Part shown: positions 34,713 through 45,507 of the stretch, one piece after another
Layout: each line of letters opens with the position of its first letter
How positions within the stretch are numbered: the stretch's first letter is position 1
DNA from: Saccharum officinarum
Lineage: Eukaryota > Streptophyta > Magnoliopsida > Poales > Poaceae
NCBI GenBank assembly: GCA_020631735.1
Contig: CM036159.1
Span: forward strand, 95,590,656-95,654,655
DNA: 64,000 nt
Direction: 5' to 3'
Translations under genes and position numbers: made by a program
Notes under the pieces: generated by a model
The model's database searches: none
The model's input: the letters and a program-made list of their open reading frames with translations, nothing else
What the model was told of the DNA's origin: nothing

Positions 34713-35687
34713 CTACTCCTCGGGGCCGTCGTCGAGGTCGGAGGCGTCACCATTGCTACCATCAGTAGCGGCGTCGTCGTCGACGTCCATCTGGGCGGCG
34801 TCCGGAGGAGCATACGGGCCTATCCCGTTGTAGAGGGCATGGAACTCTTCATGCAAGTTGGCGTTATACCCTTCTAGCTCCTCGACCCTCTGCCTCAGAA
34901 GGTCCCTCTCGTTCCAGGCTTCATTCCTGTCCTGCACTAGCTGTCCCATCATGCGATCTGCATTTCTGTTGGCCTGAGTCAACGTCTGCACCTGCTGCAT
35001 AGCACTCTCAGCTCTCTCGAGAGCCCGATCTCGCTGCAAGCTCATGTCGGCCAACTGCTCCTGCAAGCTAGCTATAGCACGTGCTTGCTTCTTCTTCTGC
35101 TTCCTTGCTTCAAGCCGATCATCACCACGTAGGCCAGTCAAGGTCCAATAGGTATTCTCCAGACCTTGGTATGCTCTGATGGCTGCATACATGGCACTCA
35201 TGGTGTGGTTATCGCTAGCCCGTCCTTCACTGGGGCCTCTAACCAGGGCACTTCCCTGCGGCTGTACCCAAATGGCATCACGAGGATCATCTCTCAGGAA
35301 AGTACCGGCCAAAGCTGCTGCCAACTCATTGGGGAACCTGCTCATGATGTCTCGGATGACGCGAAAGGCTGCACCCTCTGCACCCTCAACTGGAGTGCGT
35401 CCTTCAAACTCCACATGCCAACCATCCCATTCTGGCGCATCACCAAGGGCAGGGACGGTGATCTTCACTATTGCAAGTCCATCCTCAGCTAGCTGGCTCT
35501 CATTCCAAGAGTACACCGGCTCTTGACCCTCTAGGTACCCCACATCATGGAGCACTCTCCAAAGCAAGGTGGGCATACCAAACTCACTTAGAAAAGTGTC
35601 CGTGCTGCGGCGCTCCCGCGGGGCCATCTGGTGACGTGGCGCTCTTCCACCAGTGGACTTACGGGCAGTCTTCTTCGTGCGGGCCAT
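34713..35687 (-). CDS. E3 extra ORF: histone H3-tail-like N-terminus, coiled coil, acidic tail
   Basis: 324 residues from the ATG at 35687; an upstream in-frame ATG at 35723 would add 12 residues and hide the tail. After Met the sequence is ARTKKTARKSTGGRAPRHQM. It equals histone H3 residues 1-21 except Q5K, K14R, K18H and L20M, so the K4 and K9 contexts (ARTK, TARKSTGG) are exact. Similarity ends by ~residue 22 and there is no histone fold. Residues ~25-180 form an unrecognised domain (PTLLWRVLHDVGYLEGQEPV; GWHVEFEGRTPVEGAEGAAF). Residues ~185-285 are a long charged coiled coil (QKKKQARAIASLQEQLADMS...RQRVEELEGYNANLHEEFHA). The last ~25 residues are acidic (MDVDDD...SDLDDGPEE). The frame is fully open. 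Its position between PBS and gag fits the extra ORFs known in some plant Ty3 elements. Function is unknown; histone mimicry is inference. Confidence 0.88.
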   Translation of the reverse strand: MARTKKTARKSTGGRAPRHQMAPRERRSTDTFLSEFGMPTLLWRVLHDVGYLEGQEPVYSWNESQLAEDGLAIVKITVPALGDAPEWDGWHVEFEGRTPVEGAEGAAFRVIRDIMSRFPNELAAALAGTFLRDDPRDAIWVQPQGSALVRGPSEGRASDNHTMSAMYAAIRAYQGLENTYWTLTGLRGDDRLEARKQKKKQARAIASLQEQLADMSLQRDRALERAESAMQQVQTLTQANRNADRMMGQLVQDRNEAWNERDLLRQRVEELEGYNANLHEEFHALYNGIGPYAPPDAAQMDVDDDAATDGSNGDASDLDDGPEE

Positions 35688-36460
35688 CTGTAGCACAAGT
35701 TTTAAATTACCCGGTGAGAACATATTTTAAGTTGATGTCACTTTTATCAAACTGGGATAATCTTTTTATAAGGGGAGGAATGCAGGTTATGAATGAAATG
35801 CTCAGGCAGTATGATGCATGCGCGAGTCTTACGTTCTCACAAACTTAGAAAATAAGGACATCTAACGATGAATTCGGTGGCATACAAACGATCTCTCATA
35901 TACGTAACTAATTCGATCTACACGATAAACGCTGTTATGTACCTGCAGAAAATTCATTTCAGCCCATTCCCCATGAATGCATGAAAGCAGTAAATCTACC
36001 TACGCGCTCTACACGAATCCCCAGATGCGTGTACAACGGTAGTAACTACCCACACACATCGTCCTATTGACGGTATCGCCTCAACAGACGGAATACCCAC
36101 ACATGCGATACTTTCATAAAAACATGTGTACAACATGTAATTATTCTAGTATCATATAAAACACTCTCCCTAGATCGGCGGTGTATCCGATCATGCTCTC
36201 ACAGCTCACACTTACCAAAGCGTAGAGGTAACTGATCCATACATTACCACTCAATTAAGTGGCACTCATACAATAGCACGCCGTATGAGCAACGAAAGAG
36301 AAATATGGTGCAAGAACCCCAAGTTAGTACTTAAGTAGCCACCTAGAGTCCTTAACTGGGCATACAGGATATGACCACTGGCACACATTTAGTTTTAAAT
36401 CACACTTTTTAAATAGAATTTTATTTTAAATACACTTATGAACAGTAATTATGCTAAACC
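35688..36460 (-). promoter_or_regulatory. E3 leader with candidate splice sites
   Basis: Untranslated leader between PBS and extra ORF. On the minus strand a donor-like TTTG|GTAAGTGTG lies with its GT at 36215-36214. The acceptor-like TGCTACAG ends at 35688, directly before the H3-like ATG. Splicing would give a ~528-base intron and place that ATG near the 5' end. There is no transcript evidence; the call is based on motif match only. Confidence 0.4.
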
Positions 36461-36474
36461 ATGCTCCGATGCCA
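36461..36474 (-). other. E3 primer-binding site
   Basis: On the minus strand TGGCATCGGAGCATGG follows the 5' LTR after two bases (GC). It resembles the initiator tRNA-Met complement with three or four mismatches. Confidence 0.65.
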
Positions 36475-36476
36475 GC

Positions 36477-39400
36477 TGTAACAGAACCGCCCAATTATAC
36501 GAGATTAAGTAGGAAATCATCCAACGGAAGGACAATTTAACAAACTTAAGCCCGTATAACCCGGTAGTCCGTGAAATCTCAACGGATTTCAAACCATTTC
36601 ACATGACAGCCAAGATCGTACTAAGTTTAACGGTTACCATCATAAGTTACATAGAAGTTCGTGGCACAAAATACATCGGAGTTTAAACACAGTTATTACA
36701 AACCAAGTTCGAATAAAAGTAGCGGAAGCATTTGTTTAAAACACGCACACACACACATTGTTTTGAGATAAAGTGCCAGCTTGTGATCATTTCCAGCAAA
36801 AGCATCAGGCGAGAAGTAGTGAATGACCATTGCCCATGGTCCTAAGCTTCGCCCATCGCAGGGTAGAGACAGTTGATACAATAACCATAGTACATCTGTC
36901 CATCTGCAACAAGTGAGAACAAAGCCCTGAGTACGAGAAGGTACTCAGCTAGACTTACCCGTCATAAACCAGAAATAAAAGACACCAAGGAATCATGATA
37001 GGCTTTCTGGTGGGGTAGCTGACTCATTTGCAAAAAGGCATTTTTAGCATTTATGAAAACCTTTACAACAGCTATGCATCAAGTTAAATCTTTATTAACC
37101 TGTCAACTACATTTGCACCTGTACTAAAGTAACATGGAATTAAACAGGCAATGATAACCAATGATCATTAACAACTTCCATTATGTCATAATTCATATAA
37201 CTATCCAAGTGTTCCATCAATATTACTACGATGAAGTAGCTCAAGTCAAGTGTTCACTATCCAGTGAACGATGGCGATTCGAATCGATTATTAACCAGCT
37301 GGTAAGTTATTCCTCACACAAACCTCACTCACCCGCTAAAGTGAGGTGTTGGTCACCGAGTCAACCATTCAGGTAAAGTCGCGAGCTTGCCAGGAACCAC
37401 TTGTACCCGGGGCCGCCCGACTGCTCTTTGGCCTTATCATCGCGCCCCCGTATCCTGCCACTACTGCTCCGGTACAGTGCGTTGCGGGCAATCCACTCGG
37501 CCCGAATAATCTCCCAGTTTCGCGGTTGGAAGGTACTTTATCCGGCCAGCTAAATGTGAGGCATGCGTTCAACATGACCCGAGGGACAACAACGGACGAT
37601 CCTTAATCGACACAGACGGAAAACACTACAGTCCGAAACCCTGCAAGTTTCCGCCCGGTTTCAAATTCATTTCACACTTAGTTATACCATGACTTCATAG
37701 TCATCCAAACAGATCCAGGTAACCACCTACAGCTCGCAGGTGACAGGAAATCACCCGACTTCTACCGGTCTAAGCAAGCTAAGCACTGACTCGACTGCGG
37801 ATACCAGGGTAACAAGGATATAATATAACAAAGGTAAGCAAGGTATAATGCGGCAACGTTTGCAAACAACTCCTAAACATAATGCATCAAATTAAGTAAA
37901 GTTAATAATAAATTATTTGCAAACCGGGAGAGAAATGCTCCGGGGCTTGCCTCTCTCGAAGGAGCTCGGACGGTGATCGGGGCACTCCAGGAGATCTTCA
38001 CCGACCTCTTCTTCGGCTTCGGTCACCTCCTGCTGCTGCGCCTCGATCTGCTCCTCTGGCTCCTCGAGTAAGACGACTGGGTTCTCGGTTTGCGATCCTG
38101 TATGATGCAATGTGCGTAAGTGAGTATGCAAATGTGCATCGAAGGAGATGAATGCAATGAATATGTTGAAATGCAAGGTAGTCAACATCATCCAAGAAAC
38201 TATACACTACAAGCACATGTCATCTACTGCATTCTCTTTTACTACTATTATGTTAAGTTAACCTATCTTATGAAATGCTTCAAAGATACACCAAAGCTTT
38301 ACTAATTTCTTAATCACACTTAAAGCAACACTTGCTTAAACCCTAAGTAATAATAGTAGGTTTGAATAGCAACATATATTTCTGATGCTCCTAAAAATCT
38401 AAGAAAATTACAGTAGCATAATACTACTCTAAACAGACTACCATAAAAAATTCATGGCATTTGGATAAGTAAACCATCCTATACAAAAATGACAAGCTAT
38501 AGCATAAAAATGAGCATGAAATTACTTTGTACTATGGAAAATGTCAAACAATAGAATTAATATTTTTTCTAGGTTCTTTATAGCATACTATGACTGTACA
38601 AAAATTATCACATGCATGTTTTATACAAAGTTTGCTCTCTAGCAAAAATAACAAAAATCAGTCATTAAAGGCACTTGAACTACACCTCAACATTTTCCCA
38701 CAGCACATGCATGAAACATATTTTTCCTAGTAAGTACATGATATATGAAGATCAACAAACTTAAAAATCATATTTTTCTAATACATATAGGATTTACTAG
38801 CTCTTTTACAAGATATCAGCAATATTAAGAATTAATTAAAGCTCTACAGAAAAGTATTCCAAAAATGACATGCAATATTTTTAGATTGTAGATCTGGTTC
38901 CAATGAATCCCTAGAAATTTATTTCATAATTTTTGGAGCTGAAATGACTACTAAAACATTTTTTCCAAAGCATTTTCAACAAGAATAATAAAAGAAAATG
39001 GAAATGGATTTTTATAACGGCACTGGGCCGGCCCGGGAAATCAAGCGGCCCATGGCCGTCGCGTCCCGGCTTGCGCGCGCGGGGGAAACAACTGAGCCGG
39101 CCTGCTCGGGGCTCGGCCCATAGCGCAGCCCAGCCCACCGAGGGGGGAACCAAGCACGGTCGCCGGCGTTCACGGCTTCGACGCCGCGGCGACGGTCGCG
39201 GGCCAACGGCCGGCTCCGGCCAAACCGAGGCTGACTAGCGCGCGCAACACGTTCGCCAGAGAGTGGCTAACACGTGAAGGCGACGCGGGAGGGCAGAGAG
39301 AGGACTAGTGAGGCGGTGGCGAAGCTCGGCGCGGCGGCACCGCCGCGGTGGCGCGGCGAGGCGAGCAGAAATTGAGCCCTACCGTGGCCAAGGAGGGGAT

Positions 39401-40359
39401 GGCGGTGCTCGTTCGGAGGAGGGGAGGATGGGGCGGAGCCTCGGGCACGGCTAATTGGACGAAGGTGGTCCACCGGAGCAGGAACAAGGCGGAGACGGTG
39501 GCGGAGCACGGTGACAAGCGGTGTTCTGCTGCGGCTGTCACCGGAGGGAGGAAGAGAGGGAGCAGGCGAGGCGGAAAATGGGAGGGAGACCCAGCGCTCG
39601 GTTGTTTTTGAAGCTGGACGCGGGCGCGGGGTCCACGGTGGCCACGCGGTGGCGTTGCCGGCATGCGAACGCCACGCGGCGAGCGTTTGCTGCCGGGGCG
39701 CCAGCGCGCGCGGGCGAGAGCGGGAAGAAGAGGGAGGGGGCCGGCTGGGCGGGGCCGTGGCGGAGGCGGCTGCGGCTGCGGGCGCGCGCGCGGGAGGAGG
39801 AGGGAGGCCAGGTGGACGCGGACCGCTTCGGCCAGCGGGCCGAAACCGAGGCGGTGGCCTGCTAAGGTTTGAAATGGATTTTTTCAAATTTCTAATTTCC
39901 AAACAATTTCAAATGCAGTTTTCAAACACAAATTTGAACAAGAAAAAGACCTTTTCTGGAATTGACCCAAAAATAAAAGTTGCTTAGAATTAAATTCTCT
40001 ACAACTTTGATTAAGGGGCCAAGTGAAAATTCTTAATAGATTTTGAATGGCAGAATAAAAGCTAAAATAGGGAGTATTTTTGAATATTTAGAATTAATAT
40101 TTTTGAATAAGTTTTTGACAAAATTTTGAGTCATCTGGTTGCTCCAAAAAATTGAACTAAGGTTCCAAGTGATGTAAAATTTATAGTTGCAAGATTTTTG
40201 GTGTAATGTGATTATCATATTAATATATTTCATCACATATATTATTTCCAAGCTTTTATTTCATTCAAATTATAACATTATCACACATGATTATGATGAT
40301 ATGAAATGCCATGCAATATGATTGTCATGCAATGCATTGCGTAACACCGGAGTGTTACA
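36477..40359 (-). repeat. E3 5' LTR (3883 bp)
   Basis: Ends TGTAACACTCCGG...CGGTTCTGTTACA on the minus strand. A GC-rich island at ~39010-39870, read as U3/promoter region, is followed downstream by a long AT-rich part with conserved pieces also found at 314-948. Frames up to 211 codons inside the GC island, on both strands, overlap each other and resemble no protein. Confidence 0.92.
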
Positions 40360-42344
40360 ATTAGCCAACGGCCATAGCACAAAAGAAAGAAAGAACCTCT
40401 CTAGAACGCACGCTAGAAAGGTCGAAGCAAGGAAGCTTCAGATTTTTTCTAGGAAACAGGAGGTGTGTGACCCTCTACCGGAATTCAGAGAAAAATGGAA
40501 ATAATCTCTTTCCCTACTCCTGAGAATCGCACGCAATCTGAGGTGGCATTGTTTCGTGGAGGCAGACACCCTAAGCATGATCTGGATAAGTAATGTAGAA
40601 AGAATAGAAATGGCATTAAACAAATCTAGTAGCCAGTTGATGTGGTTGTTGCGACCCACACCTATGGTTGTGTTGCCTGTTAGCAACGAAAGATTAAGGA
40701 AGAGGACCATACAACATTTGACACAATTAAAACAGTCACTACCATGATTCCATAACATATCATGGGTTTGTGTTTATTCAACATTTTGTTCATGAGTAGT
40801 GGTAAAAATGTGAAAAAATAGTTCTCTGATTTTGGTATGTACACACAAGCCATCTAGTCTTGGAATTAAGAAGCTTAAACTTTTGATGAAATGAATGATA
40901 AATTAACAGAACCTTTCTTTTTAGATTGGAGTAAGATTTAATAACTTTAAAAATAATGGGACTACTTAATTCAATGTTTATGATCCATGATAACCAAGTT
41001 AAAGAAGAAGGTATTTTTTTTGTTGAACCTCTAAGAAAGAATTAGTGCTTGAAGGAACCAGATGTCACACGTTAGTAACTATATCCAAACTATATGTTGA
41101 AAAAAGAAGAACCATAAACTTGGAAGAGGGTACACAGGTCCTATGAATTTTTTTAGAATGAATCATGCACAGATGTTAATTAGCAAAACACATAAATATG
41201 TAAGTGTAAAGCATAGATAAAAAACAAATTAAAATGGGAGAAATATGTGACATGAATGATATTTCCAATCCGTTCAATTGGAGCTATCTAGCTTCAGCTC
41301 TTTCACTCTGTCTTCAAGAACAACATTACTCATCTTTTATAGAAACGAGATTAAGGCCTTGCATCATCTGGATTACAGGAATTCTATGCGCTACTAGGGA
41401 CAGTCAAAACAATAGACCGAAACAGTGAGGATAATGCATAACCAGCACCACATGATCTATAACTTGTGAGCTAAGAGCAAACCTCAAATTTTATAGTCCA
41501 ATCATCATAGGTTCACATAGCCTCCACTAATCCTAGAAATCAATTTCATAGCTTCATCATGTTGTAGTCGAAGCAGAGGCCGAGGCCGGTGAACCCCAGG
41601 TCCTCATACTCCCTTGCCCAGAGCCACTCACCGCATATAGAATATAACTGACAAAGGACACATAATACAAGTTCTTTGTTTTGATTTATTATGCCTTAAG
41701 CCCAAGATCGCATAGGCAAAAATAATCATTCACGTATGATCACACCAAGAAGCAATCAATTTTTAGATGCAGTTCGATAAAATAAAAGGTAGTGACAACT
41801 GACAGGAAAAGCAAGCTTGCAGGGCTAAGCTAGAAGTTAATCCTATTACCTAGGTTCTACACTTGCTAAACCAAGCCACTCTGAAATCAGAGTATGAGTC
41901 TATCAAAAATTGCAAGGAACCATGATAGCCATAGGTACAGGACTACAGGTGGTCCTTTGTCAAACTATTCAACAAAACATAATGCAAAGATAATATTTAA
42001 TGTCTACACAAATTTAATATTTTTTTGCAATACAAGGCAACTAAAGCATATAAATCATTATAATGCAAAGATGGTTGTGCATATGCATTTCTCTAGGTAA
42101 GGCCACATCACAACAGATCCGATAAAATTGTGTTGCAATTTGTAGAGCCCTAGGGAATTTATTTTGCATTTATCAAATTCTGCATATTATGATAAATAAA
42201 AAAAATTTGGCTAGAGTAACATATGCAAACATATTTTCCACGGGTAGAGGATAAAGTTATGAATCTACCAAAATTAATTTCACATTATTTGAATCTATAA
42301 TTTTTTCCTAGGATTTTCACACGTTTCTGCATGGATTAGTACAA
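40360..42344. other. Gene-free AT-rich stretch
   Basis: About 2 kb, AT-rich, with only short frames (60-106 codons) and no recognisable domain. 41550-41640 has a small GC-richer patch. I see no terminal repeats or array. Confidence 0.5.
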
Positions 42345-43030
42345 ATGTGCAAATTCTTATTAGCTTGTGCTGTAAGGAGCAGACCTGTCGTAGGTCCACA
42401 TCAAGAACAGAAACATTCAAAGGGGTGCGTCCGGCTCGCAGCGCCGCGCTGCGAGCCTGCCTCCGGCATCCGCCAGACCTGCCGCTCGCGCCTTTCATGC
42501 CTGTAGCGCCGCCTGGGGATGCCGTGGGAGGGGGCCCTCCCCCACGCCCGCGCCAGGGTGGCAGTAGCTGCCGTGCCCGTGCCCCCGCTGGCTCCGGGGC
42601 CGTCGGGGCTGCCGCACCCTCACTCCTGCCCACGGCGGGGTCGCTAAGCCCCCACTTGCGCCGGGAGGAGGTGTGGGACAGCGGGAGTTGAGGCCAAGGG
42701 TCGAGGGGAGCGGGCTCGGGTTGACGATAAAGCAGGTACGAGACCCGACTGACCCGCAATCGGACGAACCAGATTGCTTGCTCGCCCGATCCGATGGCTC
42801 GTGGCTTAGCGGGCAATGTGGCATGATGGTTTGCCCGCTTTTGGTGTACGAATCCTATATAGAGATTTCGATTTGATGTAATTTGATTTTGATTTTTGAA
42901 TGGGCATCACGTATGCGGCAACGTGGATTAAGATCTGCATGCAACCAAGAGCACAGCTGCAGGTCGCACCCGGGAGGACAGAGCAACCAATCCAACCCCT
43001 GGCATCAACGCCGAGCCACAGCCAATTTAG
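42345..43030. other. Gene-free GC-rich island
   Basis: 42420-42850 is GC-rich, with overlapping frames on both strands (67-173 codons) that look compositional (Gly/Pro/Arg-rich). No domain or splice-consistent gene is seen. It could be the remains of a promoter or of a DNA transposon. Confidence 0.4.
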
Positions 43031-43032
43031 GC

Positions 43033-43250
43033 CTTGTTTAGATCCCTAAATTGATATCCCCAAATTACTGTTTGGCACTGTATCATTTTTATTTTTATTT
43101 AGTAATAATTGTTCAAACATTGATTAATTAGGTTTAAAATGTTTGTCTCGCAAAGTATAATAAAACTGTTCAATTAGTTTTGATTTTATCTAAATTTAGT
43201 ACTTCATACATGTGCCGACATTTTGATGTGATAGAAAACCTTCTTTTTAC
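43033..43250. mobile_element. Probable MITE (GGCCTTGTTTAGATCCC start)
   Basis: Begins TTAGGCCTTGTTTAGATCCCTAAATT after AGCCAATT and contains TAATTGTTCAAACATTGATTAATTAGG, words typical of abundant grass MITEs. The far end is not clear, so the boundaries are approximate. Confidence 0.4.
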
Positions 43251-43489
43251 ATAGTGCATTTTGGTGGCAAACTTGGCAAACTAAACCTGGCCTTGCAATC
43301 CAATAGGCCAGCCCACCTGCTGGCGGCCTGTAGTGTACGCTCCCTCCTCGCCGCCTCGCCGGCCCGTGCCGCCTGCCGGGCAGGCGACGTGACCGTACCT
43401 GCCACAGTAACCGCAGCCAGCTGGCCGCTCCATTACTCCATCTGCGTCCTAGGTTGAAAAAAGTGCTAGTTCTAAAGAAACACTTCTTA

Positions 43490-43716
43490 GGCCTGTTTGG
43501 TTTTCCGGAGTTGTTTAACTCTCCTCACATCAATGTTCTCTCAAATGCATGGAGTACTAAATGTAGATTAATTGTATGCATATCGGCACAGATTAGGAGT
43601 AATTTACGAGACGAATCTATTAAGCCTAATTAGTCCAAGATTAGAAATTTTTTGTCAAATAAGACGAAAATGCTACAACGTTTGTTAAACTTTAACTCCT
43701 CCAACCAAACACCCCC
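43490..43716. mobile_element. Tourist-like MITE (227 bp, TTA target duplication)
   Basis: Flanked by TTA (43487-43489 and 43717-43719), with inverted ends GGCCTGTTTGGTTTTCCGGAG and GGGGGTGTTTGGTTGGAGGAG. Copy B of the surrounding duplication has no insertion at this point. This fits the PIF/Harbinger-derived Tourist type. Confidence 0.8.
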
Positions 43717-44408
43717 TTAGATATCTCAAGTGTCTGATTTTTTTTCATCATTGTCTGACTATAGAAAAAATATGAATCTCGTATAAGTTACGCTTTTAAT
43801 TATACTAGTTGATTAGTAGATTATTGCCTGCAAATTCCTACAAATTCAAGCATATGAATGTAAAAACGCCCTAAAAATAGGTCTATACGGGTCATTGGTA
43901 ATCCTCTCTTTCAAACTTGTTACAGGTTAAGCAACTTCTCCTCCTACCATTAGCATTTAGCCCTGGGTAGATTTACATTTGCTAGATCAAAACGAATTTG
44001 TAAGTACCAATATAATTTGGTACTAACTGAAGACTGTATTAATTTACTAATTTCTTTATTTGTTAGGCCACTAGTGAATTAGTAACAATCTTGCCAACTA
44101 CCAAAGACTGTTAATCTTGACATAACTCAAGACACACTAAGCTAAAGTTTGTATTGTAATTGATTGTTTAAAAATTGAACTTGATAGAGACACAAGAGAC
44201 TAAACTATAATTCGCATCATAATAATTGTTTTCTCCACCAGCTCATCGTCATCGTCCAGTGCAAGAATATGGCTCGGTGGTGCTGTGTAGCTGTCATCAT
44301 CGCTCGTGCACCCAAAGCCAAAATCCTCTCACTTGTTTTGGGGATTAAATAAATAGAAAGAAATGAATACCCAATCTTCTGAATTCGTATTCGCTAAACT
44401 GATGAGGC

Positions 44409-44427
44409 GGGGGGGGGGGGGGGGGGG
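44409..44427 (+). repeat. Poly-G tract
   Basis: An uninterrupted run of about 19 G. The matching site in copy B (46218-46240) is an imperfect G-rich run with A interruptions. Length is probably unreliable. Confidence 0.8.
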
Positions 44428-44803
44428 TGGCCCTTAGTCCTACAATTTCTGCACCCGTCATATGTGTACAAAAAATTATGTATTTTGTAAAAAGGTATTT
44501 TCTCTCTAAAGTAGTTAATCAGATCGCATGGATATTTTTATTCAGTGCTGCACATAGCTGGCCACGCCGTTACTCCGTCTGCATGCTAGGCTAAAAAAAG
44601 TGCTAGTTTTGAGAAAACACTTCTGGCATATCTCAAGTGTTTGATATTTTTTTTGCTATTGTTCAAGCAACATATAATTTTATCAGTGTTTGAAAAAATA
44701 TGAATGATCTCTTATAAGTTACCCTTTTAATTGTACTAGTTGATTTGTAAGATTATTGCCTGAAAATTCCTACAAATTCAAGCATATGAAATATAAAAAC
44801 TCC

Positions 44804-45507
44804 GGAAAAAGTCTACTTCACCCCCCTCAACTATGGGGGTGGACTACTTAATCCCATCAATTATGAAATAGTCTATTCTACCCTCTAAACTTTCCAAAAC
44901 CGGTCAAATTACCCTCCAGGCGGTTTTGAAACGGCGGATTTGCTACAGTAACCGCGGGTTTACTACAGTACCAGCGGTTTTGCCTTTTTCTTTTTTATTT
45001 ATTTCGGCTGAATCTTTGAAAAATCATAGTAAATCACAGAAAAATCATAAAATGAAAAATCTAATTTTGTTGGACTCCACATAAGTAGATCTACACAGTG
45101 AACATATAATATGATATGCTTTAGTACAAAGTTTTTGCTGTAGATTTTGATCTATTTTTTTTCTGTAATTTGGACTCCAATTTTGTTGTACTAAAGCATA
45201 CCATATTATATATTCACTGTGTAGATTTACTCATGTGGAGTCCAACAAAATTAGATTTTCTATTTTATGATTTTTTCTGTGATTTACTATGATTTTTCAA
45301 AGATTCAGCCGAAATAAATAAAAAAGAAAAGGCAAAACCGCCGGAACTGTATCAAGACTGATGTTACTGTAGCAACCGCAAGTCTGAAAACCGTCTAGGG
45401 GGTAATTTGACCGGTTTTGAAAAGTTCAGGGGTAGAATAGACCGTTTCATAGTTGAGGGGGTTAAGTAGTCCACCCCCATAGTTGGGGGTGATGTAGACT
45501 TTTTTCC
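44804..45507. mobile_element. Foldback Mutator-like element
   Basis: The two halves are inverted copies of each other (~330 bp each) around a short centre near 45150. The outer ends are GGAAAAAGTCTACTTCACCCC and GGAAAAAAGTCTACATCACCCC. Target duplication TAAAAACTCC occurs at 44794-44803 and 45508-45517 (10 bp, in the 9-11-bp Mutator range). The transcript would fold into a long hairpin. Sequences such as CCCCTCAACTATGGGGGTGG and CCGGTCAAATTACCC occur in both arms. No coding sequence. Confidence 0.85.

Larger units (their letters stand above)
28460..40359 (-). mobile_element. E3: Ty3/gypsy chromovirus, truncated by gap
   Basis: Minus-strand element. The 5' LTR starts at 40359 (TGTAACACTCCGG) and ends at 36477 (CTGTTACA). 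Then come the PBS, a long leader, an extra ORF, gag, pol (protease, RT, RNase H, integrase, chromodomain), the PPT and a 3' LTR starting at 29843 and cut at the N gap. Long (3.9 kb) LTRs, the gene order and a C-terminal chromodomain suggest the Tekay/Del chromovirus lineage. Only one flank remains (ATTAG at 40360-40364), so no target duplication can be checked. Apart from indels near the gap the two LTRs are nearly identical, which suggests recent insertion. Confidence 0.93.
43410..44545. repeat. Tandem duplication, copy A
   Basis: Shares order and sequence with 44546-47076. Shared blocks are AAGTGCTAGTT, TTCCTACAAATTCAAGCATATG, CTTCTCCTCCTA.CATTAGCATTTAGCC, CAAGACACACTAAGCTA, TGAATACCCAATC.TCT, and CATATGTGTACAAAAAATTA with its neighbours. 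Copy A contains a Tourist-like MITE that copy B lacks. Confidence 0.8.

Noticed and set aside
42295..42824. 173-codon and 109-codon frames in a GC-rich patch
   Set aside because: Gly/Pro/Arg composition, both strands open, no domain.
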